Shown here: piece after piece, positions 24,439-33,200 of the stretch
How the letters are laid out: each line of letters opens with the position of its first letter
Numbering within the stretch: the first letter of the stretch is position 1
DNA from: Flavobacteriales bacterium
Lineage (GTDB): Bacteria > Bacteroidota > Bacteroidia > Flavobacteriales_G > Salibacteraceae
Assembly (NCBI GenBank): GCA_013204105.1
Contig: JABMOM010000011.1
Coordinates: 1-43,808 of the forward strand
Length of the DNA stretch: 43,808 nt
Reading direction: 5' to 3'
Notes under the pieces: generated by a model
Told to the model about the DNA's origin: nothing
What the model saw: only the letters and a program-made list of their open reading frames with translations
Database searches by the model: none
Position numbers and translations under genes: made by a program

Positions 24439-26850
24439 ATGAGAACCACCATCACCACCCTAATACTTGTGCTTTCTATCGCTGTCAGTGCAATTGCCCA
24501 AAATGGAGTCATCAAAGGCAAGGTCTTTAATCCGATCAACAACGAGCCCGTTCCCTTTGCCAACGTCGTTATCCAAGGCACTTCATTGGGTGCCTCTACG
24601 GATTTGGATGGGAATTATGAAATCAACGGCTTGGAGCCGAAGCTCTACAACCTTGAGGCGTCGTCCTTAGGCTTCAGTAAGGCAACCGTCTACGAAATTC
24701 AGACCTTCAATAATCGACCGGTCTTCATAAACATCGAGATGTCTGAAGACGCCCAGCTCTTGGAAGCCGTGGATATAGTGGCATCTCCGTTCAGTAAAAA
24801 AGAAGAGGCTCCGGTTTCTATGCGCACCATCGGTGTTTCAGAGATCGAAAGGAATCCAGGCGGTAACCGCGATATAAGTCGAGTTATTCAATCCTTGCCG
24901 GGCGTAGCTTCTTCTCCCTCTTTCCGAAACGACATCATCATCCGCGGAGGCGCACCCAATGAGAACCGTTTTTATTTGGATGGGGTAGAAGTGCCGAACA
25001 TCAATCACTTCGCTACGCAAGGAGCCTCGGGTGGACCTGTAGGCTTGATCAATGTGAACTTCATCAACGAAGTAGAGTTTTACTCTGGAGCCTTTCCGGC
25101 CAATCGTGGGAATGCCTTGAGCTCCGTATTTGACTTCTCTCAAAAAGACGGAAACCCTGATGGGGTTAGGGCGAATTTCACAGTAGGCAGCTCAGATTAT
25201 GGATTGACCCTTGATGGCCCCTTGGGCAAAAAGACGACGTATATACTCTCTGTCCGTCGCTCGTACCTGCAGTTTCTCTTCAGCGTATTAAAGCTGCCCT
25301 TCCTGCCTATTTATAACGACAGTCAGTTTAAAATCAAAACGCAGATCGACGCTAAGAATGAGATCTCATTCATTGGCTTGGGTGCATTGGATCAGTTTGA
25401 ACTCAATGAAGCCGCCAATGACGGAGTAGAGGATGAGGAAACGCTTGAGCGAAACCGGTACATCCTCGGAAACATCGCCTCTAACGAACAGTGGAATTAC
25501 ACGCTAGGTGCGAGCTACAAGCACTTCGAGAACAAGAGCTTTCAGCAGGTGGTTTTAAGTCGTAATCACCTGAATAACAATGCCATTAAGTACCAGGACA
25601 ACGACGCGTCAATAGCGGCGAACAAGATCCTTGATTACCAGAGTCAAGAGATTGAGAATAAACTACGATTGGAACATACTTGGAGAGACAAGGGATGGAA
25701 ATGGAATGTAGGCGTGGGGTTTGAGAACGCTTTGTATACGAATGCGACCTACAACAGGATCGTCACTACTTCTGGGCAAGACTTAATCATCGATTTCGAC
25801 TCAAGGCTCCAGCTCAACAAATACTCGGTCTTTTCTCAGCTGTCCAAAGGATTGATGAATGAGCGACTGAAACTCTCGCTGGGTTTGAGAACAGACTTCA
25901 GTGATTTTGATGCAGAAATGATGAACCCGCTCGAGCAGCTTTCTCCTCGACTCGCGGGGTCGTATGCATTGGCACCGCGTTGGAGCATCAACGCTAGCTT
26001 GGGGCGTTTCTATCAACTCCCTCCGTACACGGTGCTTGGGTACCGCGATGGTGAAGATAAGCTTGTAAACAAGGGAAGTGGTGTAACTTACATCGGCTGC
26101 GATCACGCTGTTTTGGGATTGGAATACCTGCCAGGAACAAACACGAAGATCACGATTGAAGGCTTTTATAAGGTCTATTCGAACTATCCGTTCCTCTTGC
26201 GAGACAGCATATCATTGGCGAACCTCGGAAGCGACTTTGGTGTCATCGGAAACGAGCCCGTTACATCTTCATCCGATGGCCGAGCCTACGGGCTTGAATT
26301 CCTGGCCCAGCAGAAGTTGTTCAAGGGATTCTACGGCATTGTAGCCTATACATGGGTGGTGAGTGAGTTTCAGGACAAGAATGGTACATTCCTTCCGTCT
26401 GCGTGGGACAATGGGAATATCTTGACCTTAACAGGCGGGAAGAAGTTCAAAGGTGATTGGGAGCTGGGCGTTCGCTTTAGGTACCTAGGCGGGGCACCGT
26501 ACACGCCATTTGATACAGAGCTTTCATCTGTACGGTCCACATGGGATGTTCGCGGAGTTGGCCTGTTTGATTATGACCAACTCAATGCGGAGCGCAACGG
26601 GGCAGTGCACCAATTGGATGTTCGCCTGGATAAGCGTTTCTTCTTCAAGAAATGGTCGCTGAATGTATACATGGATGTCCAGAACGCATATAATTATCAA
26701 GCACCTCTGGCTCCTTTCATTACGGTTGAACGCGATGATAATGGGAATGCATTGATTGATCCCAATGATCCCTCACGCTATGTCATGAAGGAAGTGTCCA
26801 ATTTTTCAGGCACACTGTTGCCTTCGATCGGGCTGATCATCGAACTGTAA
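24439..26850 (+). CDS. TonB-dependent receptor with carboxypeptidase-regulatory-like N-terminus
   Basis: 803 residues from the ATG at 24439; the TTG at 24430 is 3 codons upstream and less likely. Signal peptide 1-20 (VSAIAQ). Residues 22-105 form a CarboxypepD_reg-like Ig domain (GVIKGKVFNPINNEPVPFANVVIQGT). The plug domain at about 120-225 contains ISRVIQSLPGVASSPSFRND and IIIRGGAPNENRFYLDGVEVPNINHF. The remainder is a beta-barrel ending PSIGLIIEL. It imports a large or scarce ligand across the outer membrane using TonB energy; the ligand is unknown. No SusD partner is next to it, so it is not an obvious polysaccharide-utilization pair. Divergent from the E2 gene. Confidence 0.93.
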   Translation: MRTTITTLILVLSIAVSAIAQNGVIKGKVFNPINNEPVPFANVVIQGTSLGASTDLDGNYEINGLEPKLYNLEASSLGFSKATVYEIQTFNNRPVFINIEMSEDAQLLEAVDIVASPFSKKEEAPVSMRTIGVSEIERNPGGNRDISRVIQSLPGVASSPSFRNDIIIRGGAPNENRFYLDGVEVPNINHFATQGASGGPVGLINVNFINEVEFYSGAFPANRGNALSSVFDFSQKDGNPDGVRANFTVGSSDYGLTLDGPLGKKTTYILSVRRSYLQFLFSVLKLPFLPIYNDSQFKIKTQIDAKNEISFIGLGALDQFELNEAANDGVEDEETLERNRYILGNIASNEQWNYTLGASYKHFENKSFQQVVLSRNHLNNNAIKYQDNDASIAANKILDYQSQEIENKLRLEHTWRDKGWKWNVGVGFENALYTNATYNRIVTTSGQDLIIDFDSRLQLNKYSVFSQLSKGLMNERLKLSLGLRTDFSDFDAEMMNPLEQLSPRLAGSYALAPRWSINASLGRFYQLPPYTVLGYRDGEDKLVNKGSGVTYIGCDHAVLGLEYLPGTNTKITIEGFYKVYSNYPFLLRDSISLANLGSDFGVIGNEPVTSSSDGRAYGLEFLAQQKLFKGFYGIVAYTWVVSEFQDKNGTFLPSAWDNGNILTLTGGKKFKGDWELGVRFRYLGGAPYTPFDTELSSVRSTWDVRGVGLFDYDQLNAERNGAVHQLDVRLDKRFFFKKWSLNVYMDVQNAYNYQAPLAPFITVERDDNGNALIDPNDPSRYVMKEVSNFSGTLLPSIGLIIEL

Positions 26851-26874
26851 ACACAAGGTTGCTTAAAAGGCTAA

Positions 26875-28668
26875 CTAGAAACGAATTCCGACGACGAGGA
26901 TGTCGTCAATCTGCTCTTCCTGATCTCCCATCCATTCTTCGATGCGTGTATTCAAAATGTCACGCTGGTTCTCCATCGTTTCATTGTTGATCTGAAGCAA
27001 CAGACTCTTAAACTGGCTGTACTTGAATTTCTTCCCGCTTGGACCTCCAAACTGATCTGCATACCCATCAGTGAAGATATACACGCTGTCGCCATCCTGA
27101 ATATCTATCGTGTGGTTAGTGTATGGCGTATCGAGGTTGTCGCCGTAAATACCAACTGGCTGTCGGTCGCCTCGGAAGTCAATGATCTCACCATCGCGGA
27201 TCATCCATAGCGGATTATTCGCACCAGCGAAATCGATCTTATTCCCCTTCTTAGGAATCGAACAAACACCGATGTCCATGCCGTCTTTTGTTTGATCGGA
27301 AGATGGGTGCTTATTCAAAGCCTTGATGACGCCGTGTTTAAGGGCAAGCAGGATTTCGTTTGGCTGAGTAATGCCTTTTTCATTGACAATTTCGTTGAGC
27401 AATGATGATCCGATCATCGACATGAGCGCTCCAGGCACGCCGTGACCAGTGCAGTCCGCAGCAATCATGATGACGCGGTCTTCCTTCTCTGTAAACCAGT
27501 AGAAATCACCGCTTACGATGTCTTTTGGACGGAAAAGAACCATGCTGTTTTGCAAGGAGGCGTTTATCTCTTCTCGGGAAGGCAATATTGCCTCTTGAAT
27601 GCGCTTGGCATAGAGGATACTGTCTTTCACTTGCTCGTACAGTTCAGCGATCTGTTCGCTCTGCTTTTCGATCTCTTCTTTCTGGCGCACAACCTCAGCG
27701 GTTCTTTGGCGCACTTTTTCTTCCATCTCCTCACTGTACTCCTTGAGGTTCTTGCGCATCACTAGGAGTGACTGCCCTAATTCGTCTTGATCGGAGAGGG
27801 GAGTGTACTCGGTGTTGTATCCACCAGAACCAACCGCAATCGCAAAATCTTTCGTGCTTCGAAGTCCGGCAACCACCGTTTCCAGTGCGTTCGCCATTTC
27901 ACCGATCTCATCACCTCGGGTGTTGATCCAGCTTTTTGGGAAAATACCCTTGGATAGATCCAAAAGGATCAAGCGTAATTTACGAACGGGAGATACAATC
28001 GTTCTTGTAGTTAGGAATGCGATTATGATACCCGCAATCGTAAGCCCGATTCCTAAGTTCTTGATCAGCATACGTACCCCTTGAAAGGAGTCGATCATTT
28101 CAGCTGTGATGATCTCGGTTGTGTTCTTTTTCTGATCGATGAGTACGTTGAGCATTGTCAAGATCTCATCCGTAAGCAAGTAAATGTCTCCACCGTCCTC
28201 AACCATTGAGTTAGCGGTAAACTGATTAAACGGGTCATTGTATGACTCCAGACCGTTCAGCGTTTGCTTCACGATCTCGTGGTTTGACCAAAGCAGCTCA
28301 ATGTTCTCGAAGAGTGGCTCGAGGCTCGCTTTGGTACTGTCTTGCCACTGTTTTACTAGCGTTTCAATTTCGATCTTAAGCTTTGGATACTCCGAAACGG
28401 TGAGTCGGTTGAGCGCAACCTTTTCTTCATTTTCTGGAGGACTGGAGAGATATACCCAGTTGTTGATGAGCATTTTTGATCGTACGATCATCAACTTGAG
28501 CTCTTCAAGTTTCGCGATGGAAGGAGTATGGTTATTGGTAATCTCCTCGTTGATTTTCTGGCTATTAACGAACGTTCGGTTCGTTATATAGAATGCCACA
28601 ATCGTAGAGAAAATCACTACCGCAAAGCCCAAACTAATCTTTCGTCCTATACTGAAATGTGAGAACAT
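26875..28668 (-). CDS. Membrane HAMP-SpoIIE (PP2C-type) serine phosphatase
   Basis: 597 residues. TM1 at about 10-30, an extracytoplasmic four-helix-type sensor at about 32-200, TM2 at about 205-222, HAMP at 223-275, a coiled coil at about 308-360, and a SpoIIE phosphatase domain at 375-597. The metal-binding residues are present: GDFYW (Asp388), AADCTGHGVPGA (Asp405, Gly410), IFTDGYAD and the final DDILVVGIRF. It should be an active PP2C phosphatase acting on phosphoserine, possibly on an anti-sigma antagonist or histidine-kinase pathway; no partner is visible here. It is third in the operon with the YfiR-like and TPR genes, 12 bp after the TPR stop. Confidence 0.93.
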   Translation of the reverse strand: MFSHFSIGRKISLGFAVVIFSTIVAFYITNRTFVNSQKINEEITNNHTPSIAKLEELKLMIVRSKMLINNWVYLSSPPENEEKVALNRLTVSEYPKLKIEIETLVKQWQDSTKASLEPLFENIELLWSNHEIVKQTLNGLESYNDPFNQFTANSMVEDGGDIYLLTDEILTMLNVLIDQKKNTTEIITAEMIDSFQGVRMLIKNLGIGLTIAGIIIAFLTTRTIVSPVRKLRLILLDLSKGIFPKSWINTRGDEIGEMANALETVVAGLRSTKDFAIAVGSGGYNTEYTPLSDQDELGQSLLVMRKNLKEYSEEMEEKVRQRTAEVVRQKEEIEKQSEQIAELYEQVKDSILYAKRIQEAILPSREEINASLQNSMVLFRPKDIVSGDFYWFTEKEDRVIMIAADCTGHGVPGALMSMIGSSLLNEIVNEKGITQPNEILLALKHGVIKALNKHPSSDQTKDGMDIGVCSIPKKGNKIDFAGANNPLWMIRDGEIIDFRGDRQPVGIYGDNLDTPYTNHTIDIQDGDSVYIFTDGYADQFGGPSGKKFKYSQFKSLLLQINNETMENQRDILNTRIEEWMGDQEEQIDDILVVGIRF

Positions 28669-28680
28669 ATTGATCTGCGC

Positions 28681-29583
28681 TTATTGGTTGCTGTCCAACT
28701 TATTCAACTCCGTCTGATACCTCTCCGAAGTCTCAATATCGTTGAGACCATAATAGATTCCGGAAAGACCTACCAAGGTTTCCTTTCGGTAAGGGTTGAG
28801 CTTATAAGCCTTTTTCATGTATGGCAATGCAGCGCCAAATAAGTCCATCACCTGTGCTTGAATCATGAAGAGCGTTTCAAAGTCCTGCTCGTAATCCATG
28901 TTCTCAATGATATTCACCCCTTGGTTGTAGAAGTGAATGGCCATGTTATAATTTGCACTGATGTTGTTGCTATCCAGGTTGAGCACTTTCTTATATACAG
29001 CTATAACCTGTTGTCCCATCTCCTCCTTGTCGTATCCTTCACGAGGATTGTCAAAGAGTTGTGAGTATTTAGACGATTTGTAGAGGTTAAACTCTATCGT
29101 ACGTTGCGTCATATCCATATCTGGATTAGTCATGGTGATGATCTCCTTGTAACGGTCAAACAACTCCTGGGCAGTCTTGAAGTTGTTAGAGTCCAGAGCG
29201 AACGCTGCATCATTGTACAGCGTTGATGACAAGTATTTCAATGAATTGAAGCAGTCTTCAACTAGCTCTCCTTGGGGCTCGAGCTCGACTGCTTTCATAT
29301 ACGACTCGATTGCATCTTCGCGGTATCCAAAAGATTCCTTTTTAATCTTGGTGTCCTTAGACTCCTTGAAAAGGTCCTTGTAGATATAACCACGGAAATA
29401 CCAAGTCTTGGTGATTCCATTAAAATTGTCATCGCCTACGGCAATTTCAATGAGCTCCCTTGCTTTGGGTAAGTCTTTATTCTGATACGCACGAAGCGCT
29501 AAAGATACCGGATCGAGCTGAGCCCTTAGCCCCACTGGTATCATCATGAATAAGACAACCGCTATGATTACGAGTCGTTTCAT
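28681..29583 (-). CDS. Exported TPR-repeat protein
   Basis: 300 residues with a signal peptide ending around residue 22 (GLRAQ). The rest is helical with tetratricopeptide-like repeats: LALRAYQNKDLPKARELIEIAVGD, YREDAIESYMKAVELEPQGE, VYKKVLNLDSNNISANYNMAIHFYNQG and ALPYMKKAYKLNPYRKETLVGLSGIYYGLND. Periplasmic scaffold or interaction protein. It begins 4 bp after the YfiR-like gene and ends 12 bp before the SpoIIE gene, so the three are almost certainly co-transcribed and probably act in one signalling route. Confidence 0.88.
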   Translation of the reverse strand: MKRLVIIAVVLFMMIPVGLRAQLDPVSLALRAYQNKDLPKARELIEIAVGDDNFNGITKTWYFRGYIYKDLFKESKDTKIKKESFGYREDAIESYMKAVELEPQGELVEDCFNSLKYLSSTLYNDAAFALDSNNFKTAQELFDRYKEIITMTNPDMDMTQRTIEFNLYKSSKYSQLFDNPREGYDKEEMGQQVIAVYKKVLNLDSNNISANYNMAIHFYNQGVNIIENMDYEQDFETLFMIQAQVMDLFGAALPYMKKAYKLNPYRKETLVGLSGIYYGLNDIETSERYQTELNKLDSNQ

Positions 29584-29587
29584 TTGG

Positions 29588-30121
29588 TTAATTAATCACT
29601 TTCGTTGCTAAATTTTCTAATGTGTTACTGACAATAAGGTCCTGCGATTTGAACAGGGCCTTATTCATTTCATATTTTAATTGTGCCCCTACCACAACGA
29701 AATTGATCGCGGCAATGCCGTTAATCATTCCATTTCCTTCGGTTACAATGAGGCAATTGAATTGTCGTGCTTTCTCGGCGTATGGTTCTACTTCTCCAGC
29801 AGATTTACCGGCGATATAGATCAGGTGACACTTGGTCACTTCATCTGCGCTAGTGAAACGCTTTACAACGAGGTTTTGACTGTTGATTTTTTTGGTCTTG
29901 GAAATGGCTTCCAAGTTCTTTGCTAGGTCGTCGTCATTGACAACGCCAATCACAAAGTCACCTTGCTTATACGCCGCTGGCCATTCCGTGTACTTCGTAA
30001 AGTTCAGGATGTACATCGATTTGAATTTCGCACGCGTGTTCATCGTGTTCATCGACGTCTGTCCATAAGACATCAATGTCAATCCAAATACGATCGATAT
30101 CAGCAGGAATAGCTTCTTCAC
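29588..30121 (-). CDS. YfiR-like (DUF4154) periplasmic protein
   Basis: 177 residues with a signal peptide ending near residue 21 (MSYGQ). The DUF4154/YfiR fold is recognised from SMYILNFTKYTEWPAAYKQGDFVIGVV near the start and the ending GNGMINGIAAINFVVVGAQLKYEMNKALFKSQDLIVSNTLENLA. In Pseudomonas, YfiR is a periplasmic repressor of the diguanylate cyclase YfiN. Here there is no cyclase; the adjacent membrane enzyme is a HAMP-SpoIIE phosphatase. By analogy it may regulate that enzyme's extracytoplasmic sensor, which is inference from gene order only. First gene of the operon, with a -7 element at 30135. Confidence 0.88.
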   Translation of the reverse strand: MKKLFLLISIVFGLTLMSYGQTSMNTMNTRAKFKSMYILNFTKYTEWPAAYKQGDFVIGVVNDDDLAKNLEAISKTKKINSQNLVVKRFTSADEVTKCHLIYIAGKSAGEVEPYAEKARQFNCLIVTEGNGMINGIAAINFVVVGAQLKYEMNKALFKSQDLIVSNTLENLATKVIN

Positions 30122-30134
30122 AATAGAGTCGGTG

Positions 30135-30142
30135 CAAAGGTA
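30135..30142 (-). promoter_or_regulatory. Bacteroidota -7 element for the YfiR-TPR-SpoIIE operon
   Basis: TACCTTTG on the minus strand, 13 bp upstream of the ATG at 30121; identical to the element at 17322. No clear -33 TTG. Confidence 0.45.
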
Positions 30143-30232
30143 GGCGTTATAGCAACAGACCTAACACGTTGTCGAGGCGCCAATTTATGAATATTTTAAG
30201 TAGACTATGAAAAGTTTCTGCGCGCAGGTGGA

Positions 30233-33200
30233 TCACTTGAGCCTTACTTCGACCCTTCTGTTCTGAGTGCGTGCACTCACGGGGCATGGATAAAAGAGTA
30301 TACAATCTCCCGTCGGGATGATCTCGCCATGACTTCCCATGTTGATGTTGCTTTCGTCTACACCTTTGGAAATCAGAAGGTTTTGAAGGTTTTTGGCCCG
30401 TAATTCTGAAATACGATCGTTACTAGAGAACGAACCCCACGTATCTGTATATCCTTCAATCTGCACTTCTGAACCGGGGTTTTCCTTGAGGGTTTTAAGC
30501 AAACGAAAGGCAATATTTTCTGCAGTTTGGTCCAAACGCCATTGATTGAAACCGTACTCGAAGACATAATCTGGTGCTGGTTCAACCAATTCGGGTGCGA
30601 GGATTTCGATGTTTGCTCTCCGATTCATGTTGCGTTCTTCTTCGGTGCAAGGTCGTTCTGAACAATCGATAACTGGTTTTTCTGACTCCCAGTTGGAGAC
30701 TTTCATGTTGGCCACAGGAACTCCTCTGTTGTGCAGGTATTGGGCAATGAGGGCTGAACGAAGAGCACTGTAAGAGCGATTTCCTGTTCTTTCTGCGGGA
30801 TCGCTGTGCGCCTGTATCGAAATAACTGCCTCGGGGTTGTCCTGGTAGACTTGGATCATGGCATCGAGCTGTGCCTTATCTACTTCCGAGATTTCAGCGC
30901 TTCGGAATCCGTATGACATCGTGTTCTCTCCAACCACAGGGAGCGGCTTTCGCGTTGACTCTAGGTAGTCGTCCATCGCATTGTTTCCGGTGCCATCGTC
31001 ATTCGCAGCTAAGGCCCGCAGTTTGTATTGGTCCAGCTGAAGTTTACTGTACTTCCATTCACCATCCGTGGCGTAGGCCTTATCAAACTCCTTTCCGTCG
31101 GCCCCGAGCAAGGAGATATTGAACTCAGTATCTTCCTCAGAAAACTTGAAGAGGTAGTCTTGTTCTTTGGTCAGTTTGGTGAATTCGAAATTACCCTCCT
31201 GATCTACTTCAGCGACGTCGATGAGATTGCCATCCGCGTCAAACGCATACACCGTCAACCCTTCGTGATAGTCTCCAGGAAGCTTCTGGTAGATCTGACC
31301 TCGCAGTAGGCCTTGGCTTTGATCCATCGCATATGCTCCTTCCAATTCCGAGGCTGCTTCGAGGATGATCTTGGAATACTTGAAAGACATGTTGTCATCC
31401 AAAAAGAGCAGTCCTTTAAACGAACCATCGTAGTTAAACAGGGCTACTTTCAAGGCTTTGTCGTCCTCGTCCATTACGCGAATGGAGAAATCTTCGGATT
31501 GCGAGAGTCGCTTGAACGTAAAGTTTCCTTTCCCATCGGTGTAGGTAGAATCCACAATATTGCCCTCCTCATCGAATGCATAAACCAGTATGCCCTCTTT
31601 GTAGTCTCCAGGAAGGTTGTAATAGATCTGTCCACGCACAAACTCCGTTAATACAGGCATACCCGCATCACCTTCATCTAACTCCTGCAGTCGCGCTACG
31701 CGCTCGGCCTCCAAGGCGCTGTAGACGTATGATTGCAAATCATTCAAGCGGAGTACTTCGCTTGACTCACCCAATGCATCGTACATTACAAGGTTGAAGG
31801 TACCAGCATCTTTGACGTCTGGTTTGATCAGGTAATTCTGATCGGGGCGAAGCAGTCTGAAATTGAAATTTCCATCAGCATCGGTTTGCACGGACTCAAT
31901 CAAATCTCCGTCTTCATCATAGGCATAAAGGGTCATGCCATTAGCGTAATCCCCAGGCAAGACCTGGTATATCTGTCCTTTGACAGGCACCGGTTTGGTC
32001 ACATAAGCAAGTTCTTCATCTGACAATAGGTTATCGACGTCAATGGCTTCAAATAAGTAGTTCAGCTTGTCCAGGGGTTTGGCGTCGATGAATTCGTTGG
32101 CTATTCGGTCGATGAGATGCACTTCTGCTGTGTCGGCAAGCGCTTCCATAGATGCTGGAAGTAGCAGGCGATAGGGCGAGCCTGCTACAGTGCCAAATAT
32201 GGAGATGGCTCCTTGTGCGTTCGTCTTTGCCACGTGAAGTACCTCATCGTTATCATCAAAGAGTGCTACTGCCACATCACCAACCGGCCCAGAGTCGTTA
32301 TTGATGAACACCGTGTATTGCACTTTCTGGCTTACATCTGGACTTTGGGCGATGACTTCCCCAATGGACACTTCGAAGTAATCTCCAGAGGCATCGCTGA
32401 TTCGGGTGATGCCATTTTCTCCTTCATAGAAAACACTTGAACGATATATTGCGGAATCTTTTTCGTTCACCTTGATGGTGAGGTACTCAGATTTTGGTAG
32501 CCCCAGAAAAGCGTAGTATCCTGAACTATCGGTGGTTGAAGTAGTGTAGATCTTACCATCCTCGGTGTAGGCGATCAGTTCAATATCTATTAGGTCCTTT
32601 GGAAGTTCGGAGAACAGCTGACCAAAAAGATCGTAATGGGTCTCGGTATCTTGTTCTTCCAAACTTAGGAGGGCTTCCACTTCGTCTTTCGGAAGGGTGG
32701 TAAAGACAAAGGTCGACGCGCCTTCTTTTTGCATGACCTGAACTTTATCACCGGCATCGTTGACGACGTAGACATTGGAATTCAGCAGCAAGTCTTGATC
32801 TTCTTCGTTTACGCGTACCCTGAACGTTTCTTCTATTGGAAGGCTCCCGAACGAGAAGTTACCCAAAGAGTCTGTCTGAGTGGTGCGGAGCACATTGTCG
32901 AAGGCGTCCAACAACGAGAGCGATACTCCGTCTGATGGAAGGTTGGCGAATTCAAATATTCCTTTTACCTCCGTGCGCTGAGTGTCGCCCACGTTGGCCA
33001 ATTGTATGAAGCCGTAGATGTCGTCTTTGCCCAATCCACCATCCCTCGAAGACGAGAAGAGGCCTTTTGTCTCGTTGATGAAGCAGATGCCGAAGTCATC
33101 CTTCTTACTGTTGATGGGAGCCTTCAGGTTGACGGGTTCTGTCCATCTCCCTTGTCGCTTGTGCGAAACGAATAGGTCGAGTCCACCGTAACCGGGGTGA

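Noticed and set aside
30218-30227. Palindrome CTGCGCGCAG after the double-OmpA gene as a terminator
   Set aside because: A perfect 10-bp palindrome leaves too small a loop for a stable hairpin and no T-run follows directly.
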